Assembly (NCBI RefSeq): GCF_900113315.1
Contig: NZ_FOZG01000001.1
Location: 372,001 to 436,000, forward strand
Source of the DNA: Sphingomonas jatrophae
Lineage (GTDB): Bacteria > Pseudomonadota > Alphaproteobacteria > Sphingomonadales > Sphingomonadaceae
Direction of reading: 5' to 3'
Length of the DNA stretch: 64,000 nucleotides
Shown here: positions 27,957-37,600 of the stretch, piece by piece
Layout: every line of letters starts with the position of its first letter
Position numbering within the stretch: position 1 is the first letter of the stretch
Translations under genes and position numbers: made by a program
The notes under the pieces: generated by a model
What the model saw: only the letters and a program-made list of their open reading frames with translations
Databases searched by the model: none
Told to the model about the DNA's origin: nothing

Positions 27957-27984
27957 CTTGCAGCAAGCCAGAGCCCCCCTATAT
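27957..27984 (+). promoter_or_regulatory. Sigma-32 (RpoH) heat-shock promoter of dnaK
   Basis: CTTG at 27957-27960, a 17-base spacer, then CCTATAT at 27978-27984. This fits the alphaproteobacterial RpoH consensus CTTG-N17-18-CYTATNT at every fixed base. It would start transcription near 27992, about 80 bases before the dnaK ATG. Confidence 0.75.
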
Positions 27985-28072
27985 CGCCCCCGTAATTGGT
28001 TCCGGCAGCCGGTTTGCCTCTCGGGGGAGCAGGCGCCGGGTCCGTCTCATTTCAGGGGCTTCGAGAGGACAT

Positions 28073-29968
28073 ATGGCTAAAGTCATCGGTATCGACCTGG
28101 GCACCACCAACAGCTGCGTCGCCGTGATGGAAGGCGGCAAGCCGAAGGTAATCGAGAATGCGGAAGGCGCGCGCACCACGCCGTCGATCGTCGCATTCGC
28201 GAAGGATGGTGAGCGGCTGATCGGTCAGCCCGCCAAGCGCCAGGCGGTCACCAACCCCAACAACACGATCTTCGCGGTGAAGCGCCTGATCGGCCGCCGC
28301 TTCGACGATCCGATCACCAAGAAGGACACCGAGCTGGTGCCTTACGAGATCGCGCGCGGCCCGAATGGCGACGCGTGGGTGAAGGCGGGCGGCAAGGATT
28401 ATTCGCCCTCGCAGATCTCGGCGTTCACGCTGCAGAAGATGAAGGAAACGGCCGAGGCCTATCTCGGCGAGACGGTGACGCAGGCCGTTATCACCGTGCC
28501 CGCTTACTTCAACGACGCGCAGCGCCAGGCAACCAAGGATGCCGGCCAGATCGCCGGCCTCGAAGTGCTGCGCATCATCAACGAGCCGACGGCCGCGGCG
28601 CTCGCCTACGGGCTCGACAAGGACAACAACAAGACCATCGCGGTCTATGACCTTGGCGGCGGCACGTTCGACATCTCGATCCTCGAGATCGGCGACGGCG
28701 TGTTCGAGGTGAAGGCCACCAACGGCGATACCTTCCTGGGCGGCGAGGATTTCGACAGCAAGATCGTCGAATATCTGGCGCAGAGCTTCCAGAAGGAAGA
28801 GGGCATCGACCTCACCAAGGATCGGCTTGCGCTGCAGCGGCTGAAGGAAGCGGCCGAGAAGGCGAAGATCGAGCTGTCGTCGGCGGCGACGACCGAGGTC
28901 AACCTGCCCTTCATCACCGCCGACCAGAACGGCCCGAAGCACCTCGTCAAGCCGATCAGCCGCGCCGATCTGGAGCGTCTTGTGGACGACCTGATCAAGC
29001 GCTCGATCGAGCCCGTGCGCAAGGCGCTGGCCGACGCCAATCTGAAGGCGGACCAGATCGACGAGGTCGTCCTCGTCGGCGGCATGACGCGCATGCCCAA
29101 GGTGCGCGAGGCGGTGAAGGCCTTCTTCGGCAAGGACCCGCACACCGGGGTGAACCCCGACGAGGTGGTCGCCATGGGCGCCGCCATCCAGGCGGGCGTG
29201 CTGCAGGGCGACGTCAAGGACGTGCTGCTGCTCGACGTGACGCCGCTGTCGCTGGGCATCGAGACGCTGGGTGGCGTGTTCACCCGCATGATCGATCGCA
29301 ACACGACGATCCCGACCAAGAAGTCGCAGACCTACTCGACGGCCGATGATAATCAGAATGCCGTGACGATCCGCGTCTTCCAGGGCGAGCGTGAGATGGC
29401 GGCCGACAACAAGCTGCTCGGCCAGTTCGACCTCATCGGCATCCCGCCGGCGCCGCGCGGCGTGCCGCAGATCGAGGTGACGTTCGACATCGACGCGAAC
29501 GGCATCGTCAACGTCCACGCCAAGGACAAGGGCACCGGCAAGGAGCAGCAGATCAAGATCCAGGCCTCGGGCGGCCTCAGCGATGCCGATATCGACAAGA
29601 TGGTGCGCGACGCCGAGCAGTTCGCCGAGGAGGACAAGAAGCGTCGCGCGGGCGCCGAGGCGAAGAACAACGCCGAGAGCCTGATCCACACCACCGAGCG
29701 CCAGCTGTCCGAGCATGGCGACAAGGTGGACGCGAGCCTCAAGTCCGAGATCGAGAGCGCGATTGCGGACGCCAAGTCGGCGGTCGAGGGCGGCGATCCT
29801 GACACCATGCAGGAGAAGGCGCAGGCGCTGGCCCAGGTCGCGATGAAGCTCGGCCAGGCGATCTACGAGAAGGAGCAGGCGAACGCCGCCTCTCCGGACG
29901 CGGGTGCCGCGCCGAAGAATGACGACGTGGTCGACGCCGAATTCTCGGAAGTCGACGAGACGAAGTAA
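28073..29968 (+). CDS. dnaK: Chaperone protein DnaK (Hsp70)
   Basis: 631 residues. The actin-like ATPase domain begins [20 protein letters not shown], with [27 protein letters not shown] and [13 protein letters not shown]. The substrate-binding domain holds [17 protein letters not shown], and an acidic C-terminal tail ([16 protein letters not shown]) is the partner-interaction end. It folds nascent and heat-damaged proteins with DnaJ and GrpE; grpE is not in the window. Preceded by a close RpoH promoter match and followed by a hairpin and a REP-like element before dnaJ. Confidence 0.98.
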   Translation: MAKVIGIDLGTTNSCVAVMEGGKPKVIENAEGARTTPSIVAFAKDGERLIGQPAKRQAVTNPNNTIFAVKRLIGRRFDDPITKKDTELVPYEIARGPNGDAWVKAGGKDYSPSQISAFTLQKMKETAEAYLGETVTQAVITVPAYFNDAQRQATKDAGQIAGLEVLRIINEPTAAALAYGLDKDNNKTIAVYDLGGGTFDISILEIGDGVFEVKATNGDTFLGGEDFDSKIVEYLAQSFQKEEGIDLTKDRLALQRLKEAAEKAKIELSSAATTEVNLPFITADQNGPKHLVKPISRADLERLVDDLIKRSIEPVRKALADANLKADQIDEVVLVGGMTRMPKVREAVKAFFGKDPHTGVNPDEVVAMGAAIQAGVLQGDVKDVLLLDVTPLSLGIETLGGVFTRMIDRNTTIPTKKSQTYSTADDNQNAVTIRVFQGEREMAADNKLLGQFDLIGIPPAPRGVPQIEVTFDIDANGIVNVHAKDKGTGKEQQIKIQASGGLSDADIDKMVRDAEQFAEEDKKRRAGAEAKNNAESLIHTTERQLSEHGDKVDASLKSEIESAIADAKSAVEGGDPDTMQEKAQALAQVAMKLGQAIYEKEQANAASPDAGAAPKNDDVVDAEFSEVDETK

Positions 29969-29975
29969 GGTGAAT

Positions 29976-30004
29976 GGGAGGGGCGGCAAGCGGCTGCCCC
30001 TCCC
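29976..30004 (+). terminator. Hairpin between dnaK and dnaJ
   Basis: GGGAGGGGC (29976-29984) pairs perfectly with GCCCCTCCC (29996-30004), loop of 11, starting 7 bases after the dnaK stop. With no T-run it probably lowers read-through or protects the dnaK 3' end, giving more DnaK than DnaJ. Confidence 0.55.
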
Positions 30005-30080
30005 GTCATGCCGGCGAAGGCTGGCAACTCTTGAGGTTGGGCGAGACGTCGAGAGGCCCCAGCCTGCGCTGGGGCGACGG
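30004..30080. repeat. Dispersed palindromic (REP-like) element, copy B
   Basis: A diverged relative of 16837-16919. It opens CGTCATGCCGGCGAAGGCTGG (against CGTCATCCCAGCGAATGCTGG in copy A), has TGAGG in the middle and closes CGCTGGGGCGACG. It occupies most of the dnaK-dnaJ gap. Confidence 0.5.
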
Positions 30081-30105
30081 CTCCGGGGAACTTGCGGCAT
30101 GAGCC

Positions 30106-31227
30106 ATGTTTGACGGCGACTATTACGAGCTGCTCGAGGTGGAGCGCACCGCGGACGACAAGACGATCAAGTCGTCCTACCGCCGCCTCGCCATGCAGTG
30201 CCATCCGGATCGCAACCCCGGTTGCAAGGATTCGGAAGCCAAGTTCAAGGCCATTTCCGAGGCCTATGACTGCCTGAAGGACCCGCAGAAGCGCGCCGCT
30301 TACGATCGCTACGGCAAGGCTGCCTTCCAGAATGGCGGCCCCGGCGCGGGTGCACAGGGCTTCGAAGGCTTCTCGGACATTTTCGAGAACATCTTCGGCG
30401 AGTTCATGGGCGGCGGCGGAGGGCGCGGCGGCGCGCAGCAGAGCCGCCGCGGCGCGGACCTGCGCTACGATATCGAGATCACGCTCGAAGACGCCTTCGC
30501 CGGCAAGCAGGAGACGATCCGCATCGACGTCGCCGCGCCGTGCGAGCCCTGTCAGGGCAGCGGCGCGAAGCCGGGCACTGCGGCGCGCACCTGCCCGACC
30601 TGTCGCGGCCACGGCAAGGTGCGTGCGCAGCAGGGCTTCTTCGTGGTCGAGCGGACCTGCCCTTCCTGCCACGGCGCCGGCCAGGTCGTCGCGGAGCCCT
30701 GCGAGGCGTGCCGTGGCGAGGGCCGGATCGAGAAGGAGAAATCGCTCGACGTCCGGATCCCGCCCGGTGTCGACGAAGGCACGCGCATCCGCCTGACCGG
30801 CGAGGGCGAGGCCGGTGCTCGAGGCGCACCTCCGGGCGATCTCTACATCTTCGTGCACATGGCGCGGCATGCCCTGTTCCAGCGCGAGGGTACCACGCTG
30901 TTCGCGCGTTGCCCCGTGTCGATCACCACCGCGGCGCTCGGCGGTAGCATCACCGTGCCCGGCCTCGACAAGACGGCGCATGAGATCCGCATTCCCGCGG
31001 GCATCCAGAGCGGCAAGCAGCTCCGCCAGCGCGGAGCGGGCATGCCGGTGCTGAACGGCCGCGGCACGGGAGATCTCGTCGTGCAGGTCGAGGTGGAGAC
31101 GCCGACCAAGCTGACCGCGCGGCAGAAGGAATTGCTGGAGGAGTTTCGCGAGCTGGAAACGGGCGAGCAGAGCCCGGAAACCAGCGGCTTCTTCGCCAAG
31201 CTGAAGGGCATGTGGGGCGGGGAGTAA
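30106..31227 (+). CDS. dnaJ: Chaperone protein DnaJ (Hsp40)
   Basis: 373 residues. J domain with the HPD tripeptide (QCHPDRNPG), a Gly-rich linker (GGGGGRGGAQQ), four zinc-binding CxxCxGxG repeats (CEPCQGSG, CPTCRGHG, CPSCHGAG, CEACRGEG), and the C-terminal substrate-binding domains. It stimulates DnaK ATPase and presents substrates. In alphaproteobacteria dnaK-dnaJ form one RpoH-controlled operon. Here they are 137 bases apart with a hairpin and a repeat between. Confidence 0.98.
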   Translation: MFDGDYYELLEVERTADDKTIKSSYRRLAMQCHPDRNPGCKDSEAKFKAISEAYDCLKDPQKRAAYDRYGKAAFQNGGPGAGAQGFEGFSDIFENIFGEFMGGGGGRGGAQQSRRGADLRYDIEITLEDAFAGKQETIRIDVAAPCEPCQGSGAKPGTAARTCPTCRGHGKVRAQQGFFVVERTCPSCHGAGQVVAEPCEACRGEGRIEKEKSLDVRIPPGVDEGTRIRLTGEGEAGARGAPPGDLYIFVHMARHALFQREGTTLFARCPVSITTAALGGSITVPGLDKTAHEIRIPAGIQSGKQLRQRGAGMPVLNGRGTGDLVVQVEVETPTKLTARQKELLEEFRELETGEQSPETSGFFAKLKGMWGGE

Positions 31228-31289
31228 GCCGCCCCCCCCGCCGACAGCTGAACGGCGGCGATTGCATCATCTGAAACTCGGGAGCCCTT

Positions 31290-31321
31290 CGTTCCGGTCG
31301 GCATCGCAGCCGGCCGGAACG
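31290..31321. terminator. Strong hairpin between dnaJ and a small minus-strand ORF
   Basis: CGTTCCGG (31290-31297) pairs with CCGGAACG (31314-31321), extended by a T-G pair and CGGC/GCCG around a 6-base loop, 13 pairs in all. It lies in the gap of more than 400 bases between dnaJ and purB, 62 bases after the dnaJ stop and 10 before the end of the small ORF. No T-run on either strand. Confidence 0.45.
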
Positions 31322-31331
31322 TGTCTCGGGC

Positions 31332-31418
31332 TCAGTAGGTCGTGACGACCAGACCGACGGCGACGACTTGCGCCGCCACGGCAATGAGCATCGAGACGGC
31401 GGCTTCGAAGCCCCGCAT
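31332..31418 (-). CDS. Possible 28-residue single-pass membrane peptide
   Basis: An ATG at 31418 has AGGAG 8 bases upstream and opens a 28-codon frame. The peptide is a basic tip (MRGFEAA) followed by an almost wholly hydrophobic helix (VSMLIAVAAQVVAVGLVV) ending TTY, as in bacterial single-span microproteins. An ATG two codons earlier sits too close to the ribosome site. Upstream (31470-31520) the DNA is AT-rich and promoter-like. It is below usual gene-calling length. No family can be named. Confidence 0.45.
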   Translation of the reverse strand: MRGFEAAVSMLIAVAAQVVAVGLVVTTY

Positions 31419-31525
31419 CTTCATGCTCCTGTGACAACCGGCAAGGCCGGGCAGCGCCATGCTGCGCTGCACAACGGCATGTAAGATTATTTCTCTACCG
31501 CGCAACTTACATTAGCGAGGTGAAT

Positions 31526-31544
31526 GATTGCGTCTGACGCAATC
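31526..31544. promoter_or_regulatory. Perfect 9-bp palindrome (operator candidate)
   Basis: GATTGCGTC and GACGCAATC meet around a single central T at 31535. It lies in the otherwise geneless stretch 31425-31666, about 108 bases upstream of the small ORF start and downstream of purB. Its symmetry and AT-rich setting suit a dimeric regulator. The rest of that stretch shows an AT-rich segment (31478-31525) and the repeat at 31634-31652, and nothing else. Confidence 0.4.
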
Positions 31545-31633
31545 GATCTGCTGCCGTCATGTTCGACTTGTTTCTGCATCCACCTATGAGTTGTGCCCGC
31601 TGCCTTGTCGGTCAAGTGCAGACGCACCGTGGA

Positions 31634-31652
31634 TGCTGAAACAAGTTCAGCA
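31634..31652. repeat. Short palindrome TGCTGAA-N5-TTCAGCA
   Basis: Perfect 7-bp inverted repeat just after the purB 3' end, flanked by GGA and TGACG. It resembles short dispersed palindromes of sphingomonad genomes and may end the purB transcript. No second copy was seen in the window. Confidence 0.4.
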
Positions 31653-31666
31653 TGACGAAGAAGAAC

Positions 31667-32977
31667 CTAGAGCTCCCCGAAAACCCGTTCGAAGATCGTG
31701 TCCACCTGAGCGAAGTGGTAGCCGAGATCGAACTTGTCCTCGAGCTCGGCGTCGCTGAGCGTCACCTCGGGGTCGGCCTTGAGCAGCTCCAGCAGCGACA
31801 GCGCGCCGTCGCTCTCCCACACCTTCATCGCGTTGCGCTGCACCAGCCGGTAGGCGTCCTCGCGGCTGACCCCTGCCTGCGTCAATGCCAGCAGCACGCG
31901 CTGCGAATGGACGAGCCCGCCCATACGATCGAGATTGCGCTGCATCCGCTCAGGATAGACGACCAGCTTCTCGACGACGCCGGTCAGCCGGCCGAGCGCG
32001 AAATCGAGCGTGATCGTCGCATCCGGGCCGATATAGCGCTCCACGGACGAGTGGCTGATGTCGCGCTCATGCCACAGCGCCACATTCTCCAGCGCCGGCG
32101 TGACATAGCCGCGGACCATGCGGGCGAGGCCGGTGAGGTTCTCGGTCAGCACCGGATTGCGCTTGTGCGGCATCGCCGACGAGCCCTTCTGACCGGGGGA
32201 GAAATATTCCTCCGCCTCCAGCACCTCGGTACGCTGCAGGTGGCGCACCTCGGTCGCCAGCCGCTCGATCGAAGAGGCGATCACCCCGAGCGTCGCGAAG
32301 AACATGGCGTGCCGATCCCGCGGGATGACCTGCGTCGAGACCGGCTCCACGCTCAGCCCCAGCTTGGCGGCGACATGCGCCTCCACCCGCGGATCGATGT
32401 TGGCGAAGGTGCCGACGGCGCCGCTGATCGCGCAGGTGGCGATGTCCGCCCGCGCGGCGACGAGGCGCGCGCGGCAGCGGTCGAACTCGGCATAAGCCTG
32501 CGCCAGCTTGAGGCCAAAGGTGGTCGGCTCGGCATGGATGCCGTGGCTGCGGCCGATCGTCGGCGTGTGGCGATGCTCCATCGCGCGCGTGCGCAGCGCC
32601 GCGAGCAGCGCGTCGAGATCGGCCAGCAGCAGATCGGAGGCGCGCGCCAGCTGCACCGCAAGGCAGGTGTCGAGCACGTCGGACGAGGTCATGCCCTGGT
32701 GCATGAAGCGCGCCTCGTCGCCGACCTGCTCCGCCACCCAGGTGAGAAAGGCGATCACGTCATGCTTGGTCACCGCTTCGATCGCGTCGATCGCGGCGAC
32801 GTCGATTGCCGGGTTGGTCGCCCACCATGCCCAGAGCGCGTCTGCCGCGGACTTCGGCACGACGCCCAGCTCCGCCAGCGCCTCGGTAGCATGCGCCTCG
32901 ATCTCGAACCAGATGCGGAAGCGCGCCTCGGGCTCCCAGATCGCAGTCATGGCAGGGCGGGCGTAGCGGGGGACCAT
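31667..32977 (-). CDS. purB: Adenylosuccinate lyase
   Basis: 436 residues from the ATG at 32977 (GGAG 6 bases upstream). The fumarase/aspartase superfamily signature is SSAMPHKRNPVLTENLTGLA; HQGMTSSDVLDTCLAVQL and GRSHGIHAEPTTFGLKLA are the other active-site blocks. It splits SAICAR and adenylosuccinate to release fumarate in purine synthesis. The frame stays open upstream, but that part has no similarity to PurB. Divergent from the vgr-related gene. Confidence 0.96.
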   Translation of the reverse strand: MVPRYARPAMTAIWEPEARFRIWFEIEAHATEALAELGVVPKSAADALWAWWATNPAIDVAAIDAIEAVTKHDVIAFLTWVAEQVGDEARFMHQGMTSSDVLDTCLAVQLARASDLLLADLDALLAALRTRAMEHRHTPTIGRSHGIHAEPTTFGLKLAQAYAEFDRCRARLVAARADIATCAISGAVGTFANIDPRVEAHVAAKLGLSVEPVSTQVIPRDRHAMFFATLGVIASSIERLATEVRHLQRTEVLEAEEYFSPGQKGSSAMPHKRNPVLTENLTGLARMVRGYVTPALENVALWHERDISHSSVERYIGPDATITLDFALGRLTGVVEKLVVYPERMQRNLDRMGGLVHSQRVLLALTQAGVSREDAYRLVQRNAMKVWESDGALSLLELLKADPEVTLSDAELEDKFDLGYHFAQVDTIFERVFGEL

Positions 32978-33162
32978 GGCAGGCTCCGGATAGGTGTCTC
33001 TGAGTCGGCGCGGCGGATAGCGGCTGCGGGAGAGGGGGGCAAACGCGCGCGCTGCGGCCAAGCGCCTTTGCGAAAGCCATGCGACCGAATCGCCGGTGAA
33101 ACGTTCACCCCGCCGCAACCCGGCTTATCGACTGCCGGGGCGTGTCCGGTGGGGAGATGCGG

Positions 33163-33636
33163 ATGGCTGAGATTGCGCGACGGCTGACGACCGGCGAGCT
33201 TCGCTATGCGGTCGAGATCTTCGGATCGTCGATCGATTATACCAAGGTGCTGGTCCACAACACCGAGGCCTATTTCTTCCAGCCGAGCGACACCGCGATC
33301 ACGCCCAATGGCGAGATCTATTTCCCGCAGGAAAGCTACAAGCCGGATTTCTCGCTGAAGCTGACCGATGCGGCGTGGCTGATCCATGAGCTGGCGCATG
33401 TCTGGCAGCACCAGCGCGGCATGTGGGTGCGCACGCGCGGCATGCTCAACCGGACCTATGATTATGGCGATCTCGCCACCGCGACGCGATCCTTCCTGAG
33501 TTATGGCATCGAGCAGCAGGCGTCGATCGTGGGCGATTATTTCCGCCTGCGCCACGGCCTCGGGCCGACGCGGGGGCAGGGGCCCATCTCCGCTTACGAG
33601 GCCTTGATCCCGTTCCTGCCGGGGAGGCGCCGGTGA
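33163..33636 (+). CDS. 'Vgr-related' putative zinc metallopeptidase-like protein
   Basis: 157 residues; the ATG at 33163 has GGGGAG 6 bases upstream, better than the GTG at 33142. It carries HExxH in an extended form, H75-E76-L-A-H79-V-W-Q-H83 (LIHELAHVWQHQ), with Glu117 in GIEQQASIVGDYF as a possible third ligand. This resembles the HELxHVxQ motif of DUF4157-type proteins, some of which are found with contractile injection systems; sphingomonad relatives are often labelled vgr-related. No secretion genes are nearby. No signal peptide is visible. It overlaps the next small gene by 4 bases. Confidence 0.65.
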   Translation: MAEIARRLTTGELRYAVEIFGSSIDYTKVLVHNTEAYFFQPSDTAITPNGEIYFPQESYKPDFSLKLTDAAWLIHELAHVWQHQRGMWVRTRGMLNRTYDYGDLATATRSFLSYGIEQQASIVGDYFRLRHGLGPTRGQGPISAYEALIPFLPGRRR

Positions 33637-33869
33637 AGAATTTCGCACTCGGCCTCGTCGCCAGCCTGCTGTCGGCCGCTTACTGGTGGATCGTTTTCAC
33701 CATCGTCTATGCCCACGCGCTGTTCGCGGGCGATCGCAACCCGGCCGCGCCGCCGCCCGCCGATGCGGACGTCATGACGCGCAGCGTGACGACGATCGTG
33801 ATCGGCGTGCTGCTCTATGCGGTGCTCGCGATGCTCTGGCAGCGCATGACCGTGCGCTGGCGGCGCTGA
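33633..33869 (+). CDS. Small two-span membrane protein
   Basis: 78 residues. The GTG start overlaps the TGA of the vgr-related gene. Two membrane helices (LGLVASLLSAAYWWIVFTIV and SVTTIVIGVLLYAVLAMLW) are joined by a Pro/Ala/Asp-rich loop. No known family recognised. Coupling suggests it works with, or is only co-expressed with, the HExxH protein. Confidence 0.65.
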   Translation: MKNFALGLVASLLSAAYWWIVFTIVYAHALFAGDRNPAAPPPADADVMTRSVTTIVIGVLLYAVLAMLWQRMTVRWRR

Positions 33870-33872
33870 GCG

Positions 33873-34559
33873 TCAGATCAGCCCCTGCGCGCGCAGGCTG
33901 ACATGCCCCTCACCCGCGACGATGACATGATCGTGCACGGCGATGCCGAGCGGCCGACCCGCGTCGATCACGGCGCGGGTCAGCTGGATGTCCTGCTTGG
34001 AGGGAGAAGGATCGCCTGACGGGTGGTTGTGGACGAGGATCAGCGCGGCTGAGCCGAGGTCCATTGCGCGACGGATCACCTCGCGGACATAGACCGCTGC
34101 CTGGTCGATCGTGCCTTCGTGGACCAGTTCGTCCCGAATCAGCACATTCTTGCTGTTGAGGTGCAGCACGCGCACCCGCTCGACCGAGCGGTGCGCCATG
34201 TCGGCCCGCAGATAGTCGATCAGCGCGGTCCAGCTCGCCAGCGCGGGCCGTCCGACGACCCGCGAGGCGAGCAGGCGGAGCGCGGCGGCCTCCGCAATCT
34301 TGATCGACGCCGCCGCACCTTCGGACAGGCCACCCTGCCGAACCAGCGCCTCCGGCTCGGCCGAGAGCAAAGCCCCGATCGAGCCGAATTCGCGCAGCAG
34401 CGCCTTGGCGAGCGGCTTCGTGTCACGGCGCGGAATGGCGAGCGCGAGGAGATATTCGACCAACTCATGATCGAGCAGCGCGTCGGGTCCGCCCTCGAAC
34501 AGCCGCGTGCGCAGCCGCGCGCGGTGCCCGGTTCCGTCTTCGCTCGGCTTGTCCCCCAT
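33873..34559 (-). CDS. radC: RadC/JAMM-domain protein
   Basis: 228 residues. An N-terminal helix-hairpin-helix-like region (DHELVEYLLALAIPRRDTKP, FGSIGALL) precedes the JAB/MPN metalloprotease-like domain with a complete HxH-x7-S-x2-D motif: His177, His179, Ser187, Asp190 (VHNHPSGDPSPSKQD). Named DNA repair protein RadC, but its role in repair is not supported in E. coli; the metal site suggests a hydrolase. Divergent from ydbH, convergent with the small membrane-protein gene. Confidence 0.92.
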   Translation of the reverse strand: MGDKPSEDGTGHRARLRTRLFEGGPDALLDHELVEYLLALAIPRRDTKPLAKALLREFGSIGALLSAEPEALVRQGGLSEGAAASIKIAEAAALRLLASRVVGRPALASWTALIDYLRADMAHRSVERVRVLHLNSKNVLIRDELVHEGTIDQAAVYVREVIRRAMDLGSAALILVHNHPSGDPSPSKQDIQLTRAVIDAGRPLGIAVHDHVIVAGEGHVSLRAQGLI

Positions 34560-34642
34560 GCACCCACCTGTCTAAGGTCGTGCCAGCGCGGCGGCAATGC
34601 CGTGGGACCGATCGTCCCTTCGGGCGTTGCGGTGGGCGCGAG

Positions 34643-37600
34643 GTGGGTTTGGACGCAGCCGAAACGAACGACATCGAGGTGCGGCGGCACGGTCGCTGGC
34701 GGCTGATCGCTGCCGGGCTGTTCGCGCTGCTCGCTCTCGCGCTGGCGGCTTTGTGGTCGCAGCGCAAGCCGATCGCCACCGGCTTCGTCGATCGTGCGCT
34801 GCGGGAGCGCGGCGTGCCCGCCCGCTATCGCATTGCCGGGCTGAACGTGCGCGAGCAGCGGCTGGTGGACGTCTCCATCGGCGATCCCGCCCGCCCGGAT
34901 CTGACCGCCGACGAAGTGATCCTGCGTTTGTCGCTCGGCCTTTCCGGCCCGAAGCTGGAGGCGGTGCAGGCACGCGGGGTGCGGCTGTACGGCAAGGTCG
35001 TCGATGGGCGCGTGTCGCTCGGTGCGATCGACCGGCTGCTGCCGGCGTCCGACGGCAGCCCTTTCGTGCTGCCGGAGTTGGACGTGGATCTGCGGGACGC
35101 GCGGATGCGGCTGGAGACGCCGGCGGGCCCGCTCGGCCTCGCGCTCGATGGGCGAGGGCGGCTGGACGATGGCTTCCGCGGATCGCTCGCGCTCGTCTCG
35201 CGCGACCTGAAGGTGGCCGGTTGCCGCAGCGAGGGCGCGACCGCCTTTCTCAACGTGACGATCAGCGATCGCCAGCCGTCGGTCGATGGGCCCGTTCGTG
35301 TGCCGTCGCTCGATTGCGGCGGCACCAGGGTATCGGGTGCGCAGGCGGCGGTGGACCTGCGGCTTTCCCCCGCGCTCGACCGGTGGGACGGCGGCGGCCA
35401 GATCGAGCTGGCGCGATTCTCCGGCGCGGGCGTTTCCAGCGAGGTTATCAGCGGCCGCATCGGCGTGTCCGGCGGGGCGCGCGGCACCGAAGGCGAGGTC
35501 CAGATCCAGGCGGCGCGAAGCTCGACGCGCGGCATCGGCATGCGCAATGCGGCATTTGCCGGGCGCTACCGCGTGGGCAGCGGGCAGGTGCAGCTGGATG
35601 GCCAGGTTTCCACCCTCGACGCCGCACTCGATCCGGCCGCACGGCGGTCGCTGGCCGGATGGGGCGGAGCGGCGGCGGGCAGTCCGGTCGGCCCGCTCGC
35701 CCAAGGTCTCGCCGTTGCCGCCGACCGGGCGGCGGCTGAGTTCTCCGCACAGGCGAAGCTGGCGCTGGTCACAGGCGGCGGCCGCGGGCGCATCCTGCTG
35801 AGCGATCTCACGCTCGCCGCACGGAGTGGTGCGCGGATTGCGGGCGACGGGCTGCGCGCGGGCGTCGTCTGGCCGGCCGGTGGCTTCCGGATGGACGGCG
35901 CGCTTACCTTCGGCGGTGGCGGTCTGCCGGCCGGCCGAGTCGCGCTGCGGCAGGCGCCCGGCGGTGGACCGTTCAGCGGGGAAGCGACGATTGCGCCCTA
36001 CGCAGCCGGCGATGCCCGCTTGGCGCTCGCGCCCGTCCGCTTCACCCAGGAAGGTGGGGCGACGCGTATCTCGACCGCGATCCGGCTGGACGGTCCGCTT
36101 GGCGACGGGCGGGTCGAGGGGCTGACGTTGCCGCTGATCGGGCGACTGGGTGCGCGGGGCGGCTTTACGCTGAACGACGCCTGTGCGCCGCTCGGCTGGT
36201 CGCGGTTGCGGATTTCGGGCGCGGTGGCGGGGCCGACGCGGCTGCGGCTTTGCCCTTCCGGACGGGCCCTGCTGTGGCAGGCGCCGCGCGGCGGAGTCCA
36301 GGGCGGCGGGGAGATACCCGGCCCGCGGCTGACCGGTACGCTCGGCGGGTCGCCGCTGTCGCTTGCCGCCACGCGCCTGCGCTTCGATGTAGGGCGCCCG
36401 GGTTTCACGGCGGACGCATTGGCGGTGCGGCTTGGCGCGCCCGAGCGGCAGAGCAGGCTGGACGTCGCGCAGTTGACGGGCATCGCCGACCGGCGGGGCT
36501 TCGCCGGCCGCTTTGCGGGGCTTGGCGGGCAGATCGGCGCGGTGCCGCTGATCCTGTCGGACGGGCAGGGCCCGTGGCGGCTGGCGGGCGGCGTGCTCGA
36601 TCTCGGCGGCACCCTATCTGTCCGCGACGCAGCAGATCCGGCGCGGTTCGAGCCGCTGGCGGCGGACGGCGTGACGCTGCGGCTGGCGGGCGGACAGATA
36701 AAGGCGAACGGCACGTTGCGGGCGCCCGCCGATTCGACCCGCATTGGCGAAGTGACGATCCGCCACGATCTGTCGCGCGGCGCCGGCCATGCCACGCTGG
36801 ACGTGCCGGGCATCACCTTCACCGAAGCGCTCCAGCCCGAGCGCCTGACCCGGCTGACGCTCGGCGTGATCGCCAACGTCCGCGGCACGCTGGCCGGACG
36901 CGGCGAGATCGACTGGACCGCTGATGGCGTCACCTCCACCGGACGCTTCGGCACCGAGGCGATCGATCTCGCTGCTGCCTTCGGGCCGGTGAAGGGACTG
37001 AAGGGCGAGATCGTCTTCACCGATCTGCTCGGCCTCGTCTCCGCCCCCGATCAGGTCGCGACGGTGACCGAGATCAATCCCGGCATCGCGGTGCGCGACG
37101 GCACGATCCGCTACAGACTGCTGCCTGATCAGCAGGTCGCCATCACCAGCGGGCGCTGGCCGTTCTCGGGTGGCGAATTGCTGCTGGAGCCGACCACGCT
37201 CGATTTCGGTCGACCGTCCGTGCGGCGGATGACCTTCCGCGTGGTCGGCATGGATGCGGCCAAGTTCGTCGAGCAATTCGATTTCAAGAACATCGCGGTG
37301 ACGGGCGTGTTCGATGGCACGCTGCCGATCGCCTTCGGCGCCGATGGCGGGCGAATCGAACGTGGGCGGCTGGCGGTGCGGCAGGGCGGCGGCACGCTCG
37401 CTTATGTCGGCGAGATATCGAACGAGGATCTCGGCATGTTCGGCAGCCTCGCCTTCGATGCCCTCAAGCGGATGCGCTACGATCGGCTGGCGATCGAGCT
37501 GGACGGATCGCTGGATGGCGAGATCGTCAGCCGGGTGCTGTTCGACGGCACGAACGAGACGCCGAAGGAAGCGGTGCGCAAGAACGGCCTGCTCAGCCAG

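Noticed and set aside
28052-30100. A 682-codon minus-strand open frame
   Set aside because: Antisense to dnaK, with the His/Arg/Leu-rich composition of a mirror frame.
31652-33187. A 511-codon plus-strand open frame
   Set aside because: Antisense to purB.
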